NCBI RefSeq assembly: GCF_963583255.1
Contig: NC_084811.1
Location: 13,720,088-13,784,087, forward strand
Direction: 5' to 3'
Source: Pyrus communis
Taxonomy: Eukaryota; Streptophyta; Magnoliopsida; Rosales; Rosaceae
Length of the DNA: 64,000 bases
Shown: positions 30,410 to 41,699 of the stretch, piece after piece
How positions within the stretch are numbered: the first letter of the stretch is position 1
Layout of the letters: each line of letters opens with the position of its first letter
Notes under the pieces: generated by a model
Told to the model about the DNA's origin: nothing
Seen by the model: only the letters and a program-made list of their open reading frames with translations
Databases searched by the model: none
Translations under genes and position numbers: made by a program

Positions 30410-32441
30410 TGATGCGTGATTTATACGCACACAAATTAAACCCTCTTTTCGTCAAATTGTAGTAAGTATATAAGTAGGGATCGTTCTGGACCGGGGATTA
30501 GGAGGGATTGTTAATCACTTGGATTTGACTCAAAAACGTAAAAACGTAATAATAAACACTAAACTAGACTCAAAGAATGTAAAACTAAACTTTAAAACAC
30601 TAAGACAAACCAAAGACTCAAAATGCTTTTAAAAACACAAACTAAAATGATTTCTAACTAAATTGACATTAAAGTAAAGGGGGATTTAAGTTTATACGAA
30701 ATTAAATTAAATGAACAAATTAAAACAGAATGTAAATATGAAATTGATGAAATAGAATGGATGAATGCTAGCTAAGGGGGTCATCTCCACATATGTTACA
30801 CTTGCATAATAAAAAGATTTCCAATTACATTTCAATAAATTATGAAACTCATCACCCCGGGTTAATTAGGTCCGCTTAAATTAACCGTCAAGTTTTCCTT
30901 AAGTTAATGAATTGGATGGGTTAGCGCAACGCAATTCACAACATTCTCCAAAAGTCCTTTACGTGAACAGCACAATAAAGATACAATCAAAGATCATTAA
31001 ACATTATGAAAACTATAAGTGTTGACGAGGCATTCATTACTATGATGAGCATGAAACTCGTGCCAAGAATTCATTTAACGCGATTGTTTATAAGCAACCT
31101 CCACTACTTGTGAATATAAGTTCATAACGATTAGGTGAAAATCACTTATATTCTAGCGTCATATTCATGCATGAAAATTAAGCGCGCATTCTTAATAAAC
31201 ATTCATAAATAAGTTATCAATCAAACGGTTAAACAAATTGAACCACAACTTATGACACGCAATTAGAATTAATCAAATCAAAATGCAAGCATAAACATAT
31301 ATTTCGAATCACCCCCTAGCTAAAGGGGGTTTAGTTTATTATAACTTTGAAATCAAAGAAATACCTAAACATTCCAACAACTCAAACTTGAATTGTATGA
31401 ACGTTTAGGCACTCTTCTCTTTCATTCCTCATACGTACAAACAAAGAGAATTGAATTTAAACATTGAAATCAAAGAAACACCTAAACATTCCAACAACTC
31501 AAACTTGAATTGTATGAACGTTTAGGCACTCTTCTCTTCCTCGTTGTTGTAGCACAAGGTCTAAGGATAGTTTGATGGTGTGAATGGTTTGGGGAGTGGT
31601 GTTTGGATTAATAGGGAAATGGAAAAATGGTGTTTGGATTATAAGGGAAGGGGGACTCACGGCAATGAGGGAATGGAAGTGTTTGTGGTGTGTTGTGTAT
31701 GAAATGAGATGTCCATGAATGAATGAATGCAAGGGTATTTATAGGAGTAGTGGAGGGAACATATGGCTATGTCATTTGTAGGTGAAGTAAGTGTGTGAGG
31801 TTGGTGAAGTAAGTGGAGGTTGTAGGTGAAGTAGGTGGATGTTGTAGGTGAAGTAGGTGGATGTTGTAGGTGAAGTAGGTGGATGTTGTAGATGATTATG
31901 AGTGATAAGTGATAAGTGTATGATATGTTAAGTGATAAATGAATGATTATGATAAGTGATAAATGAATGTATGATATGATAAGTGGTGAATGATATGTGG
32001 TGAATGATAAGTGGTAAGTGATATGTGATGTGTGATAAGTGATATGTGATAAGTGATTGAGTGTATGATATGATAAGTGGTGAATGATATGTGATAAGTG
32101 ATATGTGGTGTATGATATGTGATAGTGTGGAATGTTGGAATGTTATGCACGGCTAAGGATAAAGGAAAGGTTTAAATGTCCTAAAACTAAAGGGAACAAG
32201 GTTCCAACACTTTGGTCTTTAATTAGGTCTTCAATTTCGTCCAACACTTTGGCTTCAAGCATAAGCTATCCGTCCTTAGCCCAAAAGTGCTCCAAAAGTC
32301 TCCAAAATGCATCTTTTTGCTCCTTTAGCCCTTTGGACCTACAAACACACGAAAATAGCTTAAAGTACTAAAATAACTAAAGAAACATAACGTAAATGCA
32401 CGAGAACAAGCTATTTAAGTCGCATGAATATGCTCCTATCA
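30410..32441 (-). mobile_element. Element B 5' LTR, uninterrupted
   Basis: 2032 bp from TGATGCGTGATT to ATGCTCCTATCA. It contains the same roughly 115-bp duplication (31350-31530), TATA box (minus strand, 31743-31736), 22-bp repeats (31800-31890) and GATAAG/GATATG array (31900-32115) as the split copy. It is followed by TSD AACGC. Confidence 0.93.
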
Positions 32442-32952
32442 AACGCCACAATCAGAAAGGATCATTATCCCCTTCCATTCATTGAGCCTTATTATGAGTA
32501 TTTTGAGGAGCATGTCGTGGAAGATGTACCCCTCCATGCCGTGGACCCTAATGGAGCTTAAAAGGAGGTATCCTCCGGTTTGAAAACATTAAAGCAAACG
32601 CTTCTTGGGAGGCAACCCATGCATTCAAATAAAGAAGACCTAGGAATCTTCAAAGCCGCACCTATCCCTTTTAGAAGACATGTTTCTTGCCGCAAGGACC
32701 ATTCCTTGTCTTCCCTGGAATCTGAATGGAAGTTTCTTTGTTCTTTGGTGATTTGGAGTCCTAATTCCCCTCTTTTTCTGCCTTTGCCGTGCCTTCCATT
32801 CTTCCTTTAAATACATGATGCCGCAACACTCATACAACACCTCATCTTTCATCATAATTTCACAACACACATCCATCATACACACAAATCCCCATTATGC
32901 CACAGCAAGGAAGGAAGGAGGAACCACCTGGAGCCGTCCTTGCCATTCAAGA
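32442..32952 (+). pseudogene. Element X, RT-start/integrase-end fusion and 3' region
   Basis: Resumes X after element B. Codons run NATIRKDHYPLPF (RT start) straight into IEPYYEYFEEHVVEDVPLHAVDPNGA, which is the C-terminal end of an Athila-type integrase, and stop at TAA near 32557. The whole RT core, RNase H and integrase core are missing. Element C carries the same junction at 33732-33926. After the stop comes CTTGGGAGGCAACCCATG (about 32605-32622), the conserved post-pol motif, then noncoding sequence to 32952. Element C begins at 32953, with CAAGA as the putative duplicated target. Confidence 0.8.
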
Positions 32953-33650
32953 TGATACGAAAATTAACGTAACGCACAAATTAACCCTCTTTTGACAATT
33001 GTAGCATATAAGTAAGTAGGGATCGTTCTTAAACCGGGGATTAGGAGGGATTGCTAAACACTTTAATTGACTCAAATAAATAAAACAAAGCTTTTAAACA
33101 CTTAACTCAACTCAAACGACTCAAAACAAGTTCACAAGACTCACAATGAGCTGAAAACACTCAAAACTGTCTAAAAAACACAAACTGGGCAGATTTGACT
33201 CTAAACACAAAATTGGACGAAATTTGGTTCTAACTTGACTCGAAACACTTGAAAACACAACCTAAAACATATTCTAACTATTTACACTCTAAAATAAATG
33301 GGGATTTGGTTTTGGACGAAAATAAAATAAACAAAACAAGACTTTAAACTAGGCAGGTTCGGACGAATTTGGTGGAATTAAATGGACGATGAGCTAGCTA
33401 GGAGGTTTCTCTCTACACATGACATACTTGCATACAAAACAATCTCCAGTTGCTTACTCAATGAATCATGAACCTCAACACCCCAAGTTAATTAGGTACA
33501 CTCAAATTAATTCTCAGATTTCCCTTAGGTCATTGAATTGAATGGAATTAGCGCATTGCAATCAAATTATTCCTCAAAAGTTCTCTATATGAAAGCGCAT
33601 AATAGAAAAACAATCAAAGATCATTAGATTCTATGAAAATCATAAGTGTT
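32953..33650 (-). mobile_element. Element C 3' LTR, truncated
   Basis: Starts TGATACGAAAATTAACG at 32953 and matches 36635-37330 closely. It stops at AAGTGTT (33650) and joins C's interior directly. The rest of the LTR and the polypurine tract are deleted. Confidence 0.8.
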
Positions 33651-33731
33651 CCATCTTCTCCTTGTTGAATGCATGGGTTGCCTCCCAAGAAGCGCTTGCT
33701 TTAACGTCTTCCAGTTGGACGATACCTCATT
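33651..33731 (-). other. Element C post-pol region with conserved hairpin motif
   Basis: Contains the plus-strand CATGGGTTGCCTCCCAAG at about 33670-33687, the reverse complement of the motif seen after pol in X and E. Its sense strand can form a short stem (TGGG/CCCA) with loop AGGCAA. Confidence 0.6.
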
Positions 33732-33926
33732 TTAGGCTTCATTAGAGCCCACGGCATGGAGCGGTACATCATCCATAACATGCTCCTTGAAATTCTCATA
33801 GTATGGCTCTATGAATGGAAGGGGATAGTGATCCTCCCTGATTGTGGTGTTTTGGTTCCTAAAGTCCATGTAAATGCTCCCACCACCTTGAAATCGATTG
33901 GGTACCTGCACCAAAGAAGGTAACAA
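33732..33926 (-). pseudogene. Element C RT-start/integrase-end fusion remnant
   Basis: Minus strand. Three blocks of an Athila-type Pol are joined: a linker ending LLPSLVQ, the RT start VPNRFQGGGSIYMDFRNQNT to HYPLPF, and the integrase end IEPYYENFKEHVMDDVPLHA. Comparison with element E shows two internal deletions, a linker/RT N-terminal piece and everything from the RT core to near the integrase C-terminus. The second junction matches the one in element X. Confidence 0.8.
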
Positions 33927-34129
33927 CCTATTAGTTGAAATAGGAATTGGAACTAGGATTGGAGACTAACAAACATATTGTGATGGAAGGTCAAAAGTGG
34001 CAGCCCTATCAACAATGTCACTATGGCTACTCTCGGCCAGATTGGGTGGTTTTAGGGCAACCACTCCAATTCCCTCTTCAATGGTGGTTCTTGATGCATC
34101 CTTCTTGATAGGTGTGAATTGTTCCTGCC

Positions 34130-36508
34130 CTATATCCTTATGCAATCAATGGCAAAACAAGAACGAACATCATTAGGCTTCTTAATAGAGTCATAAACAT
34201 TGAATTTAATTATATCACCACCAAACTCCATTGTTAATACTCCCTTGCCCACATCAATCTTTGTGTGAGCTGTTTTCATGAATGGTCTTCCCAGTAGGAG
34301 TGGCAAGGGTGGAGAATGAACCGAGTCTTCCATTTCAAGCACATAAAAATCAGCTGGAAAGATTAAATGATTGACCTGCACTAAAACATCTTCCAAAACA
34401 CCCTTTGGATAGGCATTACATCTATCGGCCAATTGAATAACCACACCATCATTTTTTAACTCACCTAGGTTCATAGATGCATAAATTGAGTAAGACATGA
34501 CATTAATAGATGCACCTAAGTCTAGCATGGCATGTTCAAAACGATTATTGCCAATAACACGAGGAATTGTAAAACTTCCCGATTCTTTGCATTTAGGGGG
34601 CATTTTACGTTGTAAGATGGTTGAGACATTTTCACTTACCTTAACAACCTCTTTGTTCGAAATTCTCTTCCTAGTAGTGCAAAGTTCTTTTAAAAACTTA
34701 GCATACCTTGGAACTTGCTTAATTGAATCCAAAAGTGGTATATTGACTTGTACTTTTCTAAATGTCTCCAAAATGTCCTTTTTAGCCTCTTCCTTCTTCG
34801 ATTGCATGAATCTACGAGGAAAGGGTACATTTGGCGGAATAACATTAGAAATAGTCAAATTTGGAACCTTCTTACCTTTGGAAGACGAATAGGAGTGTTT
34901 GGGTGGCTGCGGCATGGGTTTAGCTACCCTTGCTGTGGCTTGCTCTTGTTCGTCCTGCTTGAATTGCAACTTTTCGTCCTCAGTTGGGGCTGATTTAGAT
35001 GGTTGTGACGCCGTTCCAACTTGTTTTCCACTTCGAAACGTGATTGCTTTGGCAGATTCGAATCCTCCTTTTGGGTTGACAACGGTTGAACTAGGAAACT
35101 TGCCTTGCTCTCTGAATTGGCCCATGAACTCCGCAATCTACCCTACTTGCTTCTCTAATTCATCAACCCTTTTGTCCCTATTTTGCATTCCTTGTGCCAT
35201 AGAAGTTAGTAATTGAAAATTTTGATCATTATCTATAGACGAACCTGATTTGGATTAGGCAGGTTGTGCTTGGGGTTGTGTGGGTGCATACGGCCTTTCG
35301 TAGAATCCCGGAGGTTGCTGCCTAAATGCGCTTTGTTGTTGGGGTTGTTGGGGCTCCCTCCATTTGAAATTTGGATGATCTCTCCAACCGGGATTGTACG
35401 TATTAGAGAAAGGATCACTCCTTGGTTGGTTTTAGCTCCCATAACCCACAGCATTGGCAGATTCCCACCCTCCGTTCTCGATCAATTGAGGGCACTTATC
35501 CGTGAGATGTCCATTCATTGAGCACACGCCACAAACAACCACACTTTGTACCTTTGGTATTTCAACCACCTGCGAAACAAGAGAAGTAAGATTAGCCATT
35601 TGATTTTGAAGTTCGGAAATAGCACTTACCTTATTAACTTGTTGTTGCCGTGGTATGTCTCTTTGACTAACGCCTTCATATTGTTGAGCATTTAAAGCTC
35701 GGTTGGCAATGAGAGTCTTGGCGGCCATGGGCGTTTTGTCCACTAAAGCTCCACCCGCTGAGGCGTCTAACATTTGATATTCAATTGGTAGAAGCCCTTC
35801 ATAGAAATATTGAAGAAGAAGCTCCTCCTTCATTTGGTGTTGTGGACATAAAGCAACAAGAGTTTTAAAACGTTCATAATAAGTTGGAAATGATTCACCT
35901 TGATTTTGCTGAATGCCACTAATCCTTTTGCGTAAAAGAATGACTCGAGAAGTTGGGAAAAACTTCTCCAAAAACGCCCTTTTCATACTCTCCCATGATG
36001 TGACAGTTTCGTGGGCTAGTTCATACAACCAATCTTTAGCCTTTTCCAAGAGAGAAAAGGGAAAAGCCTTCATCTTCAAAATGCTCCCATCAACATTCAC
36101 CAAGGTCATACTTGAGCAAACAACCTTAAATTCCTTCAAGTGCTTATTAGGATCTTCCATGGACAAACCTTGGAACTTAGGAATATGGTGCAATAAGCTA
36201 GACTTTAGTTTGAACTCGTCAGTCTTGTCTGGGGATACCATTGGATATTGAATGCATAGGGGCATGGCATTGTCCAATCCCGAAGCGGAAAGCTCCTCGA
36301 TTGTTCAATTGTCGGCTGCCATAGCTTGTTCTTCCTCAAAAATCTGAGTTGTGGCCTCCTCTCTCACTTGTATGTCATCCTCTTCAAGATCTGGTGCAGG
36401 TTGAGGTGGTTGAGGCTGTTGTTGATTCTTCTTCCTTCTCAAGGTTCGCTCAAAATCGTCTTCAAAGTTTAAGATATGCGCATGAACCGGTTGAGAACTT
36501 CGAGTCAT
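34130..36508 (-). pseudogene. Element C gag-pro pseudogene
   Basis: From ATG at 36508 (MTRSSQPVHAH). The first block ends at TGA near 36305. The capsid-containing block 36277-35432 holds EDPNKHLKEF, LEKFFPTSRVILLRKRI, LDASAGGALVDK and the knuckle CGVCSMNGHLTDKC, and ends at TAA. After further breaks, 35125-34130 holds KKEEAKKDILETFRKVQVN, the protease motif LDLGASINVM, LLLGRPFMKTA and the end of protease. At least one stop is CAA to TAA. It cannot make an intact polyprotein but is the longest gag-pro of this subfamily in the window. Confidence 0.88.
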
Positions 36509-36610
36509 AAACTAGTGCCTAAAAACAAGAAAACAAACAAGTCAGAAACTAAAACAAAAAACACACGAAAAGAAACAAAAAGAAATAACAAGGGATTAGC
36601 AAAGTTGCTA

Positions 36611-36629
36611 ATCCCCGGCAACGGCACCA
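36611..36629 (-). other. Element C primer binding site, tRNA-Asp type
   Basis: ATCCCCGGCAACGGCACCA, one mismatch to the tRNA-Asp 3' end, five bases from the LTR start at 36635. Confidence 0.85.
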
Positions 36630-36634
36630 AAATT

Positions 36635-37332
36635 TGATGTGAAAATTAACTTAACACACAAATTAACTCTCTTTTGACAATTGTAGCATATAAGTAAGTA
36701 GGGATAATTCTTAAACCGGTGATTAGGAGGGATTGCTAAACACTTTAATTGACTCAAATAAATAAAACAGAGCTTTTAAACACTTAACTCAAAAGACTCA
36801 AAACAAGTTCACAAGACTCACAATGAGCTGAAAACACTCAAATCTGCCTAAAAACCACAAACTGGGCAGATTTGACTCTAAACACAAAATTGGACGAAAT
36901 TTGGTTCTAACTTGACTCGAAACACTTGAAAACACAATCTAAAACATATTCTCACTATTTAGACACTCTAAAATAAATGGACATTTGGTTTTGGATGAAA
37001 ATAAAATCAACAAAACAAGACTTTAAACTAGGCAGATTTGGACGAATTTGGTGGAATTAAATGGATGATGAGCTAGCTAGGAGGTTTTTCTCTACACATG
37101 ACATACTTGCATACAAAACAATCTCCAGTTGCTTATTCAATGAATCATGAACCTCAACACCCCAAGTTAAGTAGGTACGCTCAAATTAACTCTCAGATTT
37201 CCCTTAGGTCAATGAATTGAATGGAATTAGCGCATTGGAATCAAATTATTCCTCAAAAGTTCTCTATATGAAAGCGCATAATAGAAAAACAATCAAAGAT
37301 CATTAGATTCTATGAAAATCATAAGTGTTGAC
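36635..37332 (-). mobile_element. Element C 5' LTR, left piece
   Basis: Starts TGATGTGAAAATTAAC next to the primer site and is interrupted at 37332 by solo LTR D (TSD TTGAC, 37328-37332 and 49080-49084). Confidence 0.9.
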
Positions 37333-37717
37333 TGATAGGAGCATATTCATGCTACTTAATTAGCTTGTTCTCGTGCATTTATGTTGTGTTTCCTTAGTTA
37401 TTTTAGTGTTTAAAGTCACTTTTGTGTATTTTCAGATTATAAGGCCAAAGTGTGCAAGAAGATGCAAATTGGAGCCTTTTGGAGCAAAAGAGGAATGAAT
37501 GAGTTGAAGACTTGATGAAACGATGAATTCCTACTCCAACGATGAATTCCTACTCCAACGAGGATTCCTACTCCAACAAGGATTCCTACTTGAAGTAGGA
37601 AAGTTAACCCTAGGTTTCCCGTTTTGGTAACCTTTCCTAATCTTAAACGTCCGTATTTTCTAGCCACTTTGAAGGCCTTGTAGGCACTTTAGGACACAAA
37701 ACAAAGGTCCTAGGGCC
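37333..37717 (+). mobile_element. Solo LTR D, left piece
   Basis: Plus-strand LTR starting TGATAGGAGCATATTCATGC. A four-unit repeat of about 19-20 bp (ATTCCTACTCCAACGATGA core) lies at about 37520-37585. It is interrupted at 37717 by element E (TSD GGGCC). The right piece is 47414-49079; together they make about 2051 bp. There is no interior sequence, so D is a solo LTR. Confidence 0.9.
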
Positions 37718-39799
37718 TGATGCGAAGTAATTAAGCACACAAATTAAAACCCTCTTTTGACAATTGTAGTAAAGATGCAAGTAGGGATCGTTCTAGACCG
37801 GGGATTAGGAGGGATTACTAAATCACTTGGAAACTGACTCAAAAACGTAAAACAAACGTTAAAAACACTAAACTAGACTCAAAGAATGCAAAACTAAACA
37901 ATAAAACACTAAAACAAATCAAAAGACTCAAAGAATACAAAACACTTATAAACACAAACTAAGACACTTTCTAACTAAATTAGACACTAAAGTAAAGGGG
38001 GATTGAGGTTTTGACGAAGTTAAACTAAATGCACAGATTGTAATTTAAAGGCAGAATGTAAATATGAATGTGATGAAGATATGGATGAATGCTAGCTAGA
38101 AGGTTCTTCTCCACACATGTAACACTTGCATAAAAGATGATTTTCAGTTGGTCTTTCGATCAATTATGAAACTCAACACCCCGGGTTAATTAGGTCCGCT
38201 TAAATTAACCGTCAAGTTTTCCTTAAGTTAATGAATTGGATGGGTTAGCGCAACGCAATTCAAAACATTCTCCAAAAGTCCTTTACGTGAAAAGCACAAT
38301 AAAGATACAATCAAAGATCATTAAGCATCATGAAAACTATAAGTGTTGACGAGGCATTCGTTACTATGATGAGCATGAAACTAGTGCCAAGAATTCATTT
38401 AACGCGATTGTTTATAAGCAACCTCCACTACTTGTGAATATAAGTTCATAACTATTAGGTGAAACTCACTTATATTCTAGCGTCATATTCATGCATGAAA
38501 ATTAAGCGTGCACTCTCAATCAACATACATAAATAAGTTATCGATCAAGCAGTTAAACAAATTGAATTCACCATTCATGAAATTCCAACCAAAAGTAATC
38601 AATTCATATTGCAAGCATAAACATGGTTTCGAATCACCCCCTAGCTAAATAGGGGTTTAGCCTCTCATGTTCACAAAAAGAGAAATACAATTGAATTTAA
38701 ACATAAAGCACAAAGGATTGATTACACCTAGAACGCACAACGAATCCACTTGAATTTTTGCGCGTCGACGCTCCTCTTTCCTCTTCTCCTTGCTGCGGCA
38801 GAGAGTGTTTAGGGAATTGCTGGATAGTTTTCTGGGTTAGGGATGGATTTAGGGAGGTTGGGTGGTGCGGCAAGGTTGGTAGATGGTGTGTGAAGGTGTG
38901 GAAGGTGGCTGGGAAGGTGAAGATAGCTGCGGCAGTGATGGGGGAAGGCTAGAATTGGTTGCGGCTGATGGTTTTTGGGTGATGGAATACACGGGTTTTT
39001 GGGAGAGAATTGGATAGAATGGGTGATGGTGGCTGCGTGAAACAATATGTGTATGAATGGAATGAAATTAGGGTGAATATGCTACGGCTTAGGGTCAAAA
39101 TTAGGTTTAATCATCCTGGAATGCACGGCAAAGGTGAATAATATTGTATGGTGGCTGCGGCCAGATTTTTTATTTTATTAGGGTCAATGGTAAATTGGGG
39201 GGGGGGGGGGCACGGCTTATGGTGGAAAAATGGGAGAGAACGGCTTATGGGATTTTTGGGTGAATATTAGGGTGAATCAATATGGAATGAAAGGTGAATC
39301 AATATGAATTAAGGTGCGGCTGCAAGGTTGTAGAACTAGGGTTATTAGGGTTTAGGGTTTAAATGCATAAAATGAGACAAAACTACCCCCCCTTGCACGG
39401 CAAGGGAAGGGAATTGAGCTAGGGCCTTGGTCTTGTGTAGTAAAGTGTATACAAGGCTTACAAAGTGGCTAGAAAATACGGACGTTTAAGTTTAGGAAAG
39501 TTTACCAAAACGGGAAATTTAGGGTTAACTTTCCTACTTCAAGTAGGAAACCTTGTTTGAGTAGGATTCCTCATTTTGGTAAGAATTCATCGTTGGAGTA
39601 GGAATTCGTCGTTTCTTCAAATCTTCAACTCATTCATTCCTCTTTCGCTCCAAAAGACTCCAATTTGCATCTTCTTGCACACTTTGGCCTTATAATCTGA
39701 AAATACACAAAAGTAGCCTTAAACACTAAAATAGCTAAGTAAACACAACATAAATGCACGAGAACAAGCTAATTAAGTCGCATGAATATGCTCCTATCA
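37718..39799 (-). mobile_element. Element E 3' LTR
   Basis: 2082 bp from TGATGCGAAGTAATTAAGC to ATGCTCCTATCA. It is noncoding and includes a G10 run near 39200. The part from about 38932 on matches the truncated 5' LTR at 46537-47408 with few substitutions. Confidence 0.9.
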
Positions 39800-41699
39800 A
39801 ATTCCCCCACACTTAACTTTTGCTAGTCCTCGAGCAAAACAAAACAACTAAAGTAAACAAGACAAAACAAAACAAACAAAACATAACCTAAACCTTCCAA
39901 CGTTGCCTCAGGGATTTCCAATAAAACATGACATGTCAAAGATCGTTACTCACATAGCTTTTAGTCTTCCTTCCCCTCAAGCACATACTTAATCATAGTC
40001 ATAGTTCACTAGTTCGCATTTAATCAATTAAAACACATTTTGAATGTAGTAACATGCCTTAGAGAATTCCCTCAATTCCTCACTAGTTATTCACTCCATT
40101 TTCACTCAGATTTTCTGACTACACACCCTACACTAGTTATATGTGAGAAGATTGATGTAAACATGAAAGACTAGTACTCACATACGTTATAACAAAGAAA
40201 GCAATTTCTGGAGTAATTAACCGTGTTTAGATATGATCTCTTGAATGGAACGCTACTACTTAGATGCGAGAACCAGTGACACCATATGCTTATACCAAAT
40301 TCAAACTCCACAATTGAAATGCACAACACTCAAGATAGAAGTCAAGGGTTGTAACGAGGCTTGGGGTGTTGGCTAACAAGGAAAGATAGGGATAAACAAA
40401 AGTTCCTTAAGCAATAGCAAGCAAAGTAATGAAATTGAGACTTAGAATTCACTTAGAATGCAGAAATCAACTTTTAAACATAAAGGGGAAATTCAACAAC
40501 TCTTAGGGCCTAATTCATTGTTTTGGGCCCTTACTTCAACAAACAATACTTTTCAACTCTTTTTTTTTCACTTTTTTTTTTTTCTTTTGTTTTTTTTTTT
40601 TTTTTTTTCTTTCTAGCCGTGCCTATGGCACATAACTCACATCCATCATCCTTCCCCCACACTTATTTTCTGCAACACATTAATCAAAAGGATTTCATTC
40701 ATGCTTACTATGCTTCAAGAACAAGGGTACGGATGGTCCTAATCTAGGCTAGGTGAGGATAATGTGGGTTAACAAAGAACATGGGCTAACACGGCTCAAT
40801 GGGGTTAAACTTAAACACAAAATGAGTGAAGGGCACATGGCTGTTTGGCTTTGATGGTGGTCACTACACAACTTCATCTTGAATACGTGTTATGCAAATC
40901 AATGACATGCTTTGAATGAAATGGGCATGAGTTCTAGCATTTGGAACTAAGTGATGAAACGCCTTCTAAGTAGTAACCAAGCAAAGAATAATGAGATCAT
41001 GCAACGACTTCAGAAAACAATAATGCACAGATTTTAACTCTCCAAATAACGTTTAGGCTCAAGTCTCACAGGGATGTAGCTTTTGTTTAAGTTCCTTCCT
41101 TCAAGCATGCTACAAAAACTGATTTTTATCGTTTGTGATTACATGTGAATTCGTAAACTATAACTACAAACAAGCATAAACCAAAGAGTATATCAAACGT
41201 CCATCCATGTTTGTAACTTTCTTTAACCATCATGCAATTAAAAACCAAATCCTCATCATTGTGTTGGAAGGTGACCTACGATAGAAACAAACACACAAAA
41301 ACAACTCTTTTTGGGTTTTTCAAAACAATTTTTCAAATTTTTATGGTATTTTCGGATTTTTAAGTCAACACACTCTAAAACACTCTAAAGTAGCTTAAAA
41401 ACACTTAAAAACAGTGGGAAACAAGTTTAGACATGTTAGGTGGTAATACCCTACGAATTTCATGCAAAAATATCTCAAAACAGAATGTTACCCCCCCCCA
41501 CACTTAAACTCAACATTGTCCTCAATGTTTTAGACACAATTAAACACAATACACATAACATAAAGTAAGCAACAAAGGAAAGGGTTTAGGGACGCAAATC
41601 TGAGTGTGGAGCGATTCCCAATTTTTTCCTTTGTTGATTACATGGGTTGCCTCCCAAGTAGCGCTTTCTTTTACGTCTTGCAGCCGGACGACGTTATGC
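39800..41699 (-). other. Element E post-integrase noncoding region with two polypurine-like motifs
   Basis: Begins with the polypurine tract (plus strand AATTCCCCCACACTTA, 39800-39815). A second, similar motif (CCCCCCCCACACTTAAACTCAAC) lies at about 41492, near the integrase end. T-rich tracts occur at 40560-40610. The plus-strand CATGGGTTGCCTCCCAAG motif lies at 41640-41657. There is no envelope-like frame. B and F keep colinear copies of this region. Confidence 0.75.

Larger units (their letters stand above)
6036..32441 (-). mobile_element. Element B: non-autonomous Athila-like LTR retrotransposon
   Basis: Minus-strand element bounded by TSD AACGC (6031-6035 and 32442-32446). Its LTRs are both 2032 bp: 30410-32441, and 6036-7660 plus 25021-25427, the latter split by the Tat element. 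Without that insertion B is about 9046 bp. The interior (25428-30409) has a perfect tRNA-Asp primer site, a shortened gag without capsid core or zinc knuckle, no protease, RT or integrase, and a captured fragment with an antisense gene. The LTRs are nearly identical by eye; I noticed one substitution (near 6876 versus 31246). B must use enzymes supplied in trans, presumably from an Athila-type relative. Confidence 0.92.

Noticed and set aside
39800..41699. Envelope-like gene after integrase in element E
   Set aside because: Some Athila elements carry one, but no frame longer than about 95 codons with membrane features is present here, in B or in F.
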